The position numbers were made by a program, and so were the translations under genes. Below the pieces are notes generated by a model that worked only from the letters and a program-made list of their open reading frames with translations, had not been told where the DNA came from and did not search any database. 64,000 nt of DNA from Calvatia gigantea (lineage: Eukaryota > Basidiomycota > Agaricomycetes > Agaricales > Lycoperdaceae), in NCBI GenBank assembly GCA_025093985.1, contig JACAAK010000009.1:124001-188000 (forward strand), in the 5' to 3' direction. Below, piece after piece: positions 1 through 10,946 of the stretch (within the stretch, counting starts at the first letter, position 1; each line of letters begins with the position of its first letter).

Positions 1-162
1 TGGTCGCCTTGCGCCCCTCCTGACTTTAAAAAGTTGCGCACCCCAACGACATTTTAGCCGGCCATTAGCTGGGTTACATACACGGACGGGTCTTGGTTAC
101 ATACAAGGGACCACTTATTGCCAATCATACACTGTACCTTTTTGCTCCTCCCGCCCGGTGAA

Positions 163-1201
163 TCAACGCATAAACAGCAGCATTACAATGAAGTATGTAA
201 GGCCCAGGACTATGACTCCAGAGATACGAAGCACATCAAAGTTGATCTTGGGGTTATTGTACTGTGAGAGAAGAACGACCGTGATGACCTTGAAAAGCGC
301 GTGAATGACGAGCGACCCGATGATCACTCCACTGTACTGGAGTACCTAATGAAGGAAGATATAAGCAAAGATGCAAAACCGCAGAGTTGGAAGGACCCCT
401 TACCCAATCCAGAGTCATCTGAACTCGTGGTGGAATGAACATATTGGGGTAGGCGCACAACTAGAGGGAAGTGTAAGTCGAGATTTGGAGTCGGAGGACT
501 GGAAACCCTTTACCGGATTCGCAGTGAATGCAGCCCTTGAAGAACTGCAGCATTGACCACCACCAGGACATATACCCCGTGTACACATAATATGAAATTA
601 GCCAACTGAGGTACTTGTTATCGGCCTCGGGGTCCACCATGCTGAGAGCAAGGAAGGTGGTTGTGTAGGCAGCAATGCCGAGATGGATAACCACAAGGCA
701 TAAATCGAGGATTACGTTGAGAGGGGAAGGCCGGGGTGCGGGGGGGATAATGAACCATCCACCGATAATAAATAAGCTTGTAACACAATGGCGACGATGA
801 AAACATCGGCCAGTTTACCAAGCAAAAACCCTGCAATGTATGCGGAATCAGGGAAGTTCCTCCCCCGCATAAGCACAGTGTGTGCATAGACGATGTGGAT
901 AATGAGCTGAGCCAACCATGTCGACACGGCGAGAAAAGATAGCCGGTGAAATCAGTGGCCTGTGTCGTGCAAGTATATGAACATCTCCCATGGCACCCCA
1001 CCTGGCCCGGGCAGCCAAACTATCCTCTCCAACGCCAGCACAAAGACAAGGCCGGTCAGAGTGGAGAAAATGATAAGGAAGGAGAAAATTGCAGTATGGA
1101 TGGAGCTGTTGTTGCTGATCCTGGTTCGTATGCCTGAGGATGATAGTCGCATGGAGGAGGCAGCCTATAACTGCATATCTCAAAACAGTGCGAGACAGCA
1201 T
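163..1201 (-). pseudogene. Decayed multi-pass membrane protein, paralogue of 9915-10946
   Basis: Pieces in different minus-strand frames line up in order with the protein at 9915-10946. They start with MLSRTVLRYAVIGCLLHAT at 1201, followed by SSIHTAIFSFLIIFSTLTG, then TWLAQLIIHIVYAHTV, KLADVFIVAI, YTTTFLALS and SWLISYYVYTG, and end with a last exon closing at TGA 163-165. The shared order includes the final intron. Lesions are visible. The region after LLHAT is shorter than in the paralogue and changes frame. An in-frame TGA at 952-954 falls where the paralogue has Phe. The frame also changes near a seven-G tract at 740-746. This is therefore a pseudogene and not merely a missed splice. The function of the family is not known to me. 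Hydrophobic segments suggest about seven membrane passes. It points away from its paralogue, about 8.7 kb to the right. Confidence 0.72.
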
Positions 1202-4200
1202 TTCTGTGGAGGAAAGGTGGAGGACTGAAGGTCAAATTTATATTATATGATAATGCGTCAAGGTCGATGGAGAAGCACCCCCTGATCTTAATCACAGTAC
1301 TGCGCCAAGGCATGGACTGGGGGGGCTGATGCTTGTCAGCAGAAACGCCAGTGTCGTAGTAACAACCCTTCAAGCTCCAAGTGCCAGGGCAGTGCAGTTC
1401 TTAAGTATAGATAAATTACAATCAGCAGGCCTCATCCACGCCAAGTACTAAGGCCGATTAAGGACAAGGCGGGCATTGAATATTGAATATTGAGTATTGG
1501 GTGTTGAACGAGTCAGAACGACCCATCAGCTACGATATTGTAGGGAGCGGCCGGGTTTCGGAGGCTCGCTAGTTTATGCCCGTCTCCTATCTGACTACCT
1601 CCCTGTTCATTCGATAGTATTCTTTTTCTTTCCTTTTTCTCTACCTTCGTACCTAGCCGATGCCTTAGCTAAATAGAACGAGGCAGTCTTCGCCTCTCTT
1701 CCTATCGAGAGTAAAGTTGCGCCTGTTTAATTCCTGGTGTGACCTCTGGTGCTAAGACTATCTCACTCTCTTACTGTGTAAATCCATCGTTACAAATATG
1801 ATGGATCCGAAAAAAAATGTTGTAGTGAGGGGAGATTAAAAGCCTACCTGCGGCCTATCCCATCTATTGTTCAGCGGCTGCGTCGCGTGTCGAGTTCGTT
1901 ACATATACAACTGCCAAGGAAAAAATCAGCGAGAGAGAGGGAGGTATCGAGCCAACCTGGTCGGTGAGCCAGGGGAAGCATCGGCTGGGTGATCGCAACA
2001 AGGAATGTGGCTCTGTGAAAGGCCGAAGGCACGCCGACGTGGTCGTGCTTGTGTTCCAACCTGTCATACCCCAATCATCGACGGCTAAGGAAAGCGCCAA
2101 AAACATACCGGGTCTGACAAAGATAATCTCAACACGAGTCGGTCGTGCTTAACTGGGATCTGGAAGATGGACCAGCCCCTTCGTATACGAGGCCAGCGCA
2201 CGTCTTAGGTTACTTCGCCCGACATATACGGGCTGACAGAAAACCTTCCCCTTCGAACAGGAAAAAGGCACAGGTGACATAACGAAAGGACCTTGGTTGC
2301 CACTGCTTGCCAGACGCCTAAAAACAGAGCAAACATGTTTTTCCCCTCCAGGCCCTCGATAGATCTGAAACCATACTATTCCAATTTGGCATGTCCAAAT
2401 TAGGCTGTCCGAGGCCACCCCCTCCACAGGCAAGTCGCCGGGAGTAACAAGTAAACAAGTTGAGCCATGGGTTGCCTAATGTGGGAGTACATAGCGATCA
2501 TGTGATGCTAGTTAAACATTAAACGTTAAGGACCCATTCACGCCAAGGCCTCAGGCCTCAGGCCTCATACAGCAGGTGCTCCTTCTACTTCTGGGGCGAT
2601 CTCCAGCTCCTCTGCCTTAAGCCGTCTATCGTGGCCGTAAGCTACTGTTCCGATTGTTCTGAAGGAGTTAAAATTAAGGACAATCCGTGACGCAGCTGAG
2701 ACCGGAGACGACTGGAATCCGGATTCCTGCCGCCAAGTTGGCTTTTTTCCTGCAGTATTCATTATTTTTAATCAGAATATCGGCAATGGAGATGTTTTTG
2801 GTTCTATCCGTGCACTCGGTGAATATGATTCTGACGTTGTCACGTCCAGCTCCATTCTTAGGTTAGGTGTAAGTGTGAGCCTGTCCTTGTACATGTGGGT
2901 TACGACTTCTGTCAATTTGCTGTCGTGATTTACTTAACAGCACTCCGCGCAGATTTCATGTGGGTGATTGGTACGTTGTCGTCTTCGTGGGAATGCAGGT
3001 CTATCTCATTATGAGGCAGTGTTCGTGTGCTCGCTCTGTCATAATCTCCAGGAATCAAGATGATGTGCTTACCACAGGCATTCTCCAGGCTATATGAAAG
3101 AATGGCGGCGGAAAAAACTACTTTGAATATTTATTCCCCAGACTGAAAATAATTGATCACTTCCGTTCTCGTGGTGAATGCTATCTTCCTTGTCTAGTCT
3201 TATAGCTGAGATTTTGGCCTCTTCTCTACGCCGTGGGCGGCTAACGTTCTGATCTCTGGCTAATACACCCGTAAGGTTGCAAACGTTAACCCGGACAGAT
3301 GGACTCTCCGACTAGCACATACCACTTTTGAATTCGTCTATGGAACAGCTCTCAGATGGGCTCTTCGACGCCAGAACTGCTCTGGAAACCTTCAAAATTA
3401 TTATACCCCTGTTTGCCATCTTTGCTTGCTCCCGGTAGTTACGTGAGGGTGCCTAATTTACACAAATCCGGCCACGCATTGGAAGATACAACTGCTAATG
3501 CCCCTGTCATTCTGCTTGAGCTTATACAACGTAAGTCATTGCTTTACAGGCGGTCCGTTCGTTGAATGTTCAGCAATCGCCCAGGACATCTGGTCATGCA
3601 TTGGCTTTAGCAGCGTTGACTAACCTTTGGTGGAAGTGAAGAATTCAAAGCATACTGTCGAGGATGGCTGGGCCGCTTGCCATTGCGATGGTCACAGCTT
3701 TTGTATCTCTTTACAATACCGGGCTCTTTGCCGGCGACACAAAGGCTGAGACCGCTGGTTCTGGCTGTGTTGTGGCGGCGTTGCCTTCCAGAAGGTTCTG
3801 GAGAGAGGGTTGACCGCGGTGTGTTTGTTGGTCAGTTTTGTTGCGTTTTCCACCATCGGAGATATGCTCAGATCTTGTCCTGGGGACGCGTTGACCAATT
3901 GATCAAGGATTCGGACGGGAGGTTGTCTTTTCCCTGAGCGGGTACTGGACCTCAGATCGGCCATTCGATACCCACTTAGTTGGCTTCGTCCTTCGGGCGT
4001 CCAGCTTTGGAGACCTGAGGCCCTCCTTCCTCACTTACCCAAACCGATCAAGACTGGTGTGCCTCGTTGTTACCTTTGCTCTTCTCCCAGATGATGCCAA
4101 CAACTTCAGTAGCCAATGTGAAAGCGTGGTTCACGCCCCCCGGACGATTCAACTGATCGATGGGTGCCAATTTTCACATCCCCTTTCCATCGTTAATGCT

Positions 4201-4621
4201 TCTGTTTCTTTTGGGGTTCCTCGCCTTGCCTTCGACCTTTACAAGGACTGGCTGAGTGCTCCCCGTTACAGACTGTTGTTTGACGCCGCTAACGTGTTTT
4301 AATCTGTCGTGACACTCACGGAACCATCCTTGGGCCGTGAGTCCATGCCGTAATCGCCTCATGCTGTCGCAGGCTGGAGCATTTCCAATCGAGTGTTCTT
4401 GAACTGAGTTCTTTGCGACGATCGTCTTACCGTGGGTACGGCTTGGGGCGAATCCGTGGATAGGTCGAAGAGATACGTTTTAGGCGGGTACCGCCAAGGT
4501 CAAGAACCGCTTGAGATGTCCCTGTCTGCGGATGCCACTGACACACATATTCTGTATTCTTACTGTGGTCAACTGAGTCCCTCTGAGGGACGAAGAGTAA
4601 ATTCCATTGAACGACATCGTT
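1202..4621. other. Stretch without a recognisable gene
   Basis: Nothing here joins into a credible spliced reading frame. A short perfect triplication of GGCCTCA lies near 2548-2567, and an AT-rich near-repeat of TATTGAATATTGAG near 1476-1497. Hydrophobic plus-strand fragments at 3664-3918 (one frame begins MAGPLAIAMVTAFVSLYNTG) could be a decayed membrane protein, but they shift frame within about 130 bases and I cannot name them. A plus frame at 4057-4302 has no recognisable motif. Confidence 0.5.
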
Positions 4622-5179
4622 TCATAGTTTTTGTTTCGCCTGAACTTGAATTCCTGTAACCCAATGGCGTTTCTGATCTGGGAATACTTCCGCTTTTGGC
4701 ACTGTTAATAGAATCGATGAGTAAAATGGACGAAGGTTGGCGTAATTGAGGCTCACTCCAATCAATTCCAGTGGTCCGAGAGTGCCGAGGGCAACAATGA
4801 TAAATTTTTTGGAGCGCTCTGGATCGGCGGTACAGAGGAAAACGTTCGATCCACACTGCCTACAGAACTCTCTGTCGAGAGGGACACCGCTTTTGGTCTT
4901 CACATCACGATAAACCTTCAGGCTGTCCTGTCCTTCGACGACTTGAACTTGCTGTGTTAACACGTTAACACCCACTTCAAAATATCAAATTATCATGGAT
5001 AAATTTGTTGAACGTACATCTCGCAAAAAGAATCCATTTGACATAAACGCTGAGCCAGTTGCCTTCCTGCAGTTAATGCAATGGCATACACGAAACGTGA
5101 TGGGATCACCGCGGATTTTGAACTTCACAGCTTCGCAAAGGCATGAGCCATGGCGGATCGTTGAAGTTTCCTGCGGCAT
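4622..5179 (-). CDS. GFA/CENP-V family zinc-binding protein
   Basis: Two exons (5179-5018 and 4951-4622) joined over a 66-nt intron with a GTACGT donor and an ACACAG acceptor give 163 residues. The family fold binds zinc through clustered cysteines. All are visible: C13-x-C15 in HGSCLCEAVKF, C32-H-C34-x2-C37 in CHCINCRKATG, and C84-x2-C87 in REFCRQCGSNVF. Members include bacterial glutathione-dependent formaldehyde-activating enzyme and many fungal proteins of unknown substrate, so a formaldehyde role is not shown here. The start was placed at 5179 because family members begin a few residues before the first zinc motif. In-frame upstream Met codons at 5260 and 5314 are possible. The intron position and reading frame show no damage, unlike most genes further right up to 28 kb. 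Confidence 0.8.
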
Positions 5180-6245
5180 AGAGCAAACGAAATAATGTTG
5201 TGCTGGTACTGGCGTTTGTGCCGTTCGGCGGTTAAAGGGCTCTGTCACCCCGGTTTCCATGGCCAAGCCGTCGGGCCGGTTAATTGCCGTTCGCTTAGTC
5301 ATAATCTTTGTCATGTTCGGGCAGTGTCACATTTACTTTTCCCGGTGAGTAATTGTGGCCTACCTTGCCAACAGGTACTGACCCAACGTCACATTGGGCG
5401 GCGCGGAAATCGATCTCAATGTTCCCAAATGTTGCACTTTTGGAATTCACCGTTGTTATGAGAAACTTTAGGGGGTTTGCATCACAGCTTCTTAGGGCGG
5501 TAGGTACAACTGACAAGGCGGTGCTCAAGACGCTTGGACACCAGGTTCTTGATATGATCGCTTCACAAGCTAATCAACCTTCCTGACAGGTGATTCATGG
5601 ATTGCTATTTCCTGCTATCCAGCAGAACGAAACACCCTGGACCCAGCTCCGCCTACTGCCCCTACTAATATCCAACTCCGGACTAAATTGCGCCCGCGTT
5701 CTCTCAATACAAACAACCGCGATACACCGGCCCCCGTTAAACAGATCCATTATTGGAAGCACAACGCCGGCTCAGCTTAACAGCATTACTCCTGGATGCG
5801 ACTTGATGCAACGTGTCCATTTTCTGCGAGAGAACAATGTTTCCAATTTTGTGTACGTATCCTCATCACCCCTCGATTGATTCTACAGCAGTCATAGTAT
5901 CAGGCCTTTGGTTCTACCCTTAAGGTCGTGACTCACTGGACTGAATATGTTGCTCCTTCACGGCCCCCTTCCATGGTCCCGTTGACAGCATATTAGCAGT
6001 GCGGTACCCCATATACGCCCTCTTGCACCCACTCCCCGTGCATCGACCTTTCTCTCCAATGCGAAGTGTGCTTCCATTCCTTTTGTGCCTCGTGGTTTGA
6101 CCCCCTACGCCTACATCGACGGTCTGCGGACGTTCGTGCTTTGACAGCAACGCTTGGGTACTCGAATACCTTCCCTTACGCTGGAGTGCTACAGAACAAC
6201 CCCGAACAAATACCTCCCACCATTAATGTTCCATGATTCCAGGCT
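5180..6245. other. Intergenic, no recognisable gene
   Basis: Open frames on both strands (for example 5353-5586 plus and 5590-5880 plus) carry no motif I recognise and are not linked by convincing splice sites. Some of 5590-6240 could be upstream exons of the gene starting at 6246, because a possible acceptor (TTCCAG) lies just before that ATG. Confidence 0.4.
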
Positions 6246-6928
6246 ATGAATCCTACCTCAGAGCAGTTGATGATTGGCAAGCGGTTACGGGACCTTTCAG
6301 CGTCTTGGTTGCGTTCCCTTCGAGATGCACTTCAAGAGTTCTCGGCGTTCCCCCGAAATCACAAAAACTATCCCTTGCCATCCGACTTCCCTTTCTCAAA
6401 CACGGCCTTACGGGAGAGGATTCACTGGGTAGAAGTAGTGGAAGGGCATGCAAAACGATATGGGTTCATCGTACACTTCGAGTATCATCTTGATACCACA
6501 AAAGACTGGTCCCCGGCGATTTGGATTATACGATCATCTGGTGAGTAGCTAATTCTTCCCTTTTACGACAACAGTCTGACCTTAAACGGGTACCAGCAAT
6601 GTCGATTCTCGGCAAGGTAGAAGTAGACTACCGGATACTGAGCGACAAAGATTCCCCTTTAAGGGTCGACGCCGACTCAGTTCTCGAAATGATGGTGCGA
6701 TCTCTGTTGTGTGAACAACCTGTCCAACTATCCAGTAGAGTTATCCCGAACTTCAACCCTGTCATCTATCCCGGCCTCACCGGAAACATCGAAATATTCG
6801 ACCTTCGCACGTCGAGTGACATATTGATAGCAGAAAAGGCGAGGCGCATGGTGGGCGTTAGAAGATGTTCTGATTGCCAACTTTTCTTGCCCCCTACCGG
6901 TCCCGGTGTTTGCATTGCTCACTTGTAG
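6246..6928 (+). CDS. Unrecognised two-exon protein
   Basis: Two exons, 6246-6540 and 6597-6928, join in phase across a 56-nt intron with a strong GTGAGT donor and a TACCAG acceptor, giving 208 residues. The clean phase match and even amino-acid composition argue for a real gene. I do not recognise the family. The first exon is charged and partly helical, with several aromatic residues. The C-terminus has a Cys-x2-Cys pair (RRCSDCQLF) and a third Cys near the end, too little to call a zinc finger. No signal peptide or membrane segment is visible. The true start may lie upstream, since the ATG directly follows a possible acceptor. It could be an orphan or a fragment of a longer gene. Confidence 0.45.
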
Positions 6929-7375
6929 ATATCTCCTCTTATTATTTTTTATTTTTTATTATCGGCACCAGCGGTGCGTCAACTTGTAGCATAGTTCAAC
7001 GCGCGTCCTGGCGCAAGATTTGTTTTTACTTGTAACCCCTGTATTTATCGTTCGTGAGAAATACCGAACCAAACCGGGAGTAATCCCCAAATACCATCCT
7101 CAAGTTGAACCTTAGAACTTCCATTCTGGGTGTATTCTCACAAGACGGACATAGAACGTGTTTCGAAGCAAGAGAATATTCACAGTGATTTGTCGGACAC
7201 ACAACGACCACAAGACAGGTACATTTCGAGGAGTTGATCACATGGCCCCGACTCGAGGGATTGCAGTCGCCCTGGGTCGACGCACGTTTCTCGCCCAAAC
7301 GTTCACATGAGAAGACTCCGGCATGCTACAAATACCAGATAATTTTCTAAGCTCCACGAAGGACGCAGTGGCACC
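6929..7375. other. Spacer upstream of the phytase-like gene
   Basis: This holds the presumed 3' region of the preceding gene, with an AT-rich ATTATTTTTTATTTTTTATT stretch near 6939-6960, and the promoter of the gene at 7376. No coding signal is seen. Confidence 0.4.
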
Positions 7376-9269
7376 ATGAAATTCCCGAGAACCTTTACTG
7401 CCATTGCTCTTCTCGTAATCCAGCCGGCCTCGGCGATGCCACACCCACCTCCTCAGCCGACGCCAAAAGAGGTCAACAGAGTTACACTCGATGGTGTGAC
7501 GTACGTCAATAAGGTGTGCATCACTGATCTTCTTGTCCATTTTAATCAGCTCGCCGATCTTTCTTGCGCGGTAACAGGGTTTGGTTGCTTTCGGTCTCAT
7601 TCCGTCTGATTTCCGTGAGTCCACTGGCGATACCTTGGGTGGAATCGGGAGTGCGATTGCCTTGAAGCCCAAGTCATGGAAAGTGGGGAAGGACGGTGAA
7701 TTTAGCGGAACATTGTTCGTCCACCCAGATAGGGGCTTCAATGTGTAAGGCGATTCCTTGTGTATTCTCGTCTCCATAAGTTCACTGACCAACAACTTCA
7801 TAGCGATCACTACGATCGACTATCAAGGCCGCCATCACGAGATCGACTTTAAACTGAAGCCCTACTACGGCTCACAAAACCTTGACTCCACAATTGCGCA
7901 GAAAACCCTCGAGCTCAAATACAGGCACACTGTACTTGAGTTCGACGTTAACCACAAACGAACCAGTGGACTAGATCCTCAAGGTGTCCGTTTGCCGAAC
8001 AACAGGGACCGCAACTTCCTTGGCCCTCTTCCGGTTGTCTCTTCCGCCGACAACCGCCTGGTTCTTGACGCCGAGGGACTGATTGCTAACCCAGACGGGT
8101 CGTGAGTCTTTCCTCAATTTGTCCAGTGTTTTGCAAGTCGACAACGGTTTCCTCGCAGCTTCTGGATTAGCGATGAATATGGTCCGGGGATCTATCGCTT
8201 CTCCGCCAACGGAGTCCTCGAACAGTCCATTACCGTCCCGGATGCTTTGTTGCCGAGAGTTGGCGGTGGCAATCTCAATTTCACTTCCGCCGTTAACCCC
8301 ACTGCTGGGAGGACCCCGAACCAAGGTAGGTGATGGTGCACTCCCACAGTACCAAGTTTTGGATTGATGGATATCATCAGGCTTCGAGAACTTAACTATT
8401 GATCCTTCCACCGGAACATTGTACGCCATGTTGCAGTCTGCCACTATTCAGGACGGTGGAGCCGACAAGACTACCTCTCGCTACGTTCGCCTCCTCGCTT
8501 TCGACACCAGGGGGAAGAACTCCAATCTTGTTGGTGAATGGGTCGTTCCCCTACCTCAAAGCGCAAAGAACAAGACTCAAGCCAGCAGCGAAATTATCTT
8601 CGTCCGGCCGGGTGTGTTTTTGGTGCTCGCTCGGGATGGTGACGGTCGTGGCGGAGACGATCTCATATCTAACTTCAAACACGCCGATATATTCTCAATC
8701 CATGGCGCGACGGATATCCATAATACCAAATTCGACAGTCATCTCAATCCCATTGCTGTTAACGGTGTCCTTAATTCTTCCATTAAACCGGCGAATTACC
8801 TCTCTTTCATTGACTACCTCGACCCCACCCAACTCGCTCGGTTTGGCCTTCACAATGGTGTGTATGATTGTTCTGTTGATCGTTCTATTCGCTGAACTAC
8901 GTGACCAGGGGCACCGGATGATCACACTACGATCAGCGCAAAATGGGAGTCTTTCGCACTCGCACCTGCTGGCGACTCGAGGTTCCCAGACGATTATTTC
9001 CTTTTCACCGCGGTGAGTGATACGGGTTCGCTACGATTCGAAGCTCTGCTTAAACCACCCCCCCCCCCTCCCTCATTCTTTAGTCCGACAACGACTTCCT
9101 GAGTACCCACGGCGTTTCTCTTGGCCGGCCGTTCAACGCTGGGATTGACAACGACAACCAGTTCTTAGTTTTTCGCGTCACTCTACCTGGTGCTGCACAT
9201 GAACAAGACCACGGACATGACCAGGACCACGGGCACGACCAGGACCATGGACACGGAAACCACAACTAA
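7376..9269 (+). CDS. Secreted phytase-like (esterase-like) beta-propeller protein
   Basis: The first exon encodes a signal peptide (MKFPRTFTAIALLVIQPASA). The mature part matches the phytase-like domain family: GIGSAIALKP, then DRGFN, TIDYQGR, DAEGLIANPDGSFWISDEYG, GFENLTIDPS and a C-terminal propeller blade. Exons run 7376-7513, 7578-7744, about 7804-8101, 8159-8325, 8381-8857, 8909-9012 and 9084-9269, about 512 residues. Family members are extracellular. The substrate is not known, and phytase activity should not be assumed. The exon 2/3 junction does not keep frame with the best signals (GTAAGG donor; CTGAC branch site before a TAG acceptor at 7803). One extra T at 7743-7744 would explain this. 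A 36-nt intron ending at 7780 would keep frame but is unusually short. The tail carries three near-identical Asp/His-rich units (DQDHGH). Confidence 0.85.
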
Positions 9270-9914
9270 TTATTATGATCTATTAATATTTGTGGGTGGT
9301 TTCTTGAGCTAATCACTGATGCGGGGTGCGATGGATGATCAGACGTTTCCGTGATTTGAGATAGTGCGCTTTTTTCCAACTTTGGGTAATTTATCTACAC
9401 CTCCCACCACGCCCATGAAGGTCACTTGTCCCCCGGGCCGACATTCATACATACCTATTTTTCTGCCAGTAAGCTAAAGAGCTAACCACATCTCTGTCGT
9501 TGTGATGGTTGAGTGTCTCAAGTTTCAGCAATCCCGAAATACTAGAGGTCAACCCCATCTTCGAATAAGCTAGTCGGATGCATCGCGTGATCGTGCTCTA
9601 ATTAATGCGGGCTGTGTAGTCATTGGTTCTTGAATAATTCATTACCACTCGCGCTGATGGAGTTACAGCGACTCAGTGACAACTTTGGACAATTTGGCTC
9701 CCTATCAGGCTGATAACGCTGCCGAAGTTAATGCATATAATAGATTCAGAGGCTGTTGAGCGTTGAGCGTGCGTTTTGCCAAGATTTCACAACCCTAAGC
9801 CAAGCTTTAATAGTTGTGCAGAACCCTTCCTCCACTTTCTATGGAAACATTAAATCTGCATTAAAAGGCAGGCAGTCAAAGTGGCTCGGTCCTCAGTCCC
9901 CTTCTACAGCAAAA
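9270..9914. promoter_or_regulatory. Promoter region of the membrane-protein gene
   Basis: No coding signal is seen. A CATATAATAG stretch near 9732-9741 could act as a TATA-like element about 175 bases before the chosen ATG. An open frame extends upstream of 9915 from a non-ATG codon and is read here as leader. Confidence 0.3.
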
Positions 9915-10946
9915 ATGTTGACCCTCATCTCTTGGATCCGGTACGCCCTAGCAGGGTGCCTCCTTCATGCAACTGTGGCTTCCAGCGTGGAAGTCGAGTT
10001 GGGGATAGGACCAGTGGTCATTACTTTCAACCTTAGCTCCATCCACCATTGGATTTTCGTGCTCCTCATCGTTTTCTGCGCTTTGTCCGGTTATTTGTTC
10101 CTGAGTGCGTTGGGGAGAGTTTTAGGGGCAGGGGAGCTACCACGATCCCGTCCTGCAACGCAGTGGGACACAGGGCGCTTCTTCGACTGGCTCTCTTTTC
10201 TGGGGGTTTTGTGGTGGTGGGCCCAGCTCATCATCTACACGGTGTACGTAAGGGATGTGTATGTGCGGAAACCGGGGAAAGATTTCCCATATCCTGCGTT
10301 TGTTGCGCGCTACGTGCTCACTCAACTCGCAGACCTGTTCGTCGTCGGGGCCTCGCTGCATCTGATTCATTACAGGCAAGCACGTCACAATTCCACCAAA
10401 TTTCCTTCCCAATTTAAAAAAGCCTTTGATGCGAGTCTTACGATTGTGCATGTTGGTGTCCTTGGCTACACGTCCACTTTCCTCGCCCTCAGTGCAGCAA
10501 ACCCCAGGGACCGACAACAAGCACAGGCAGTGGTTGACTTCATACTATGTGTACACGGCGGTGTACGTGATGGTGGTAGCTAATGTCACGGTCGCCATGC
10601 ACTTTTTCATGAAGACTTTAGCAGCTGAACGCAAAGTCGACAGGGGTGAGCGATTTTGCCAAACTGTGTAATTCCCTCTCAGTGCCCTCCCCCAGCCCTT
10701 CGGACTGCGCTTGCATCGGGAGCGATCCCACTCGCCCTTCATGCCTTTTTCAAGATCATCATGGCCATTGTCTGTTCACAGCACAAGAATTCGAAGATCA
10801 ATTATAATGTGCTCCGTTTGTTCGAAGTCCTCGTTTTGGGCACCACGTACTTCATGGTGATGAGAGGACTGAAGCGCGCCACTGGGAAGACTCTTGCATT
10901 GGGGCGTTTGTCAGATTGTTTAGGATGTCGAAGAAGTATGAGATAG
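9915..10946 (+). CDS. Multi-pass membrane protein of unknown function
   Basis: Exons 9915-10645 and 10696-10946 give about 326 residues with roughly seven hydrophobic segments, for example IFVLLIVFCALSGYLFLSAL, ADLFVVGASLHLI and VLVLGTTYFMVM. I do not recognise the family. The fold resembles fungal orphan membrane proteins, and a receptor role is only a guess. It is the closest relative of the broken copy at 163-1201. The alignment exposes one extra G in the run at 10507-10509: upstream the frame reads SAANPR, and one base later it continues TDNKHRQWLTSYYVYT, matching the paralogue. Read literally, the protein would end 26 residues later at 10583. This is either a true frameshift or a sequence error. 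The 50-nt intron joins in phase 1 with a GTGAGC donor and a CCCCAG acceptor. Confidence 0.65.

Noticed and set aside
7238..7810. 190-codon minus-strand open frame
   Set aside because: It lies antisense to the exons of the phytase-like gene, whose plus-strand domain signature and splice sites are far stronger.
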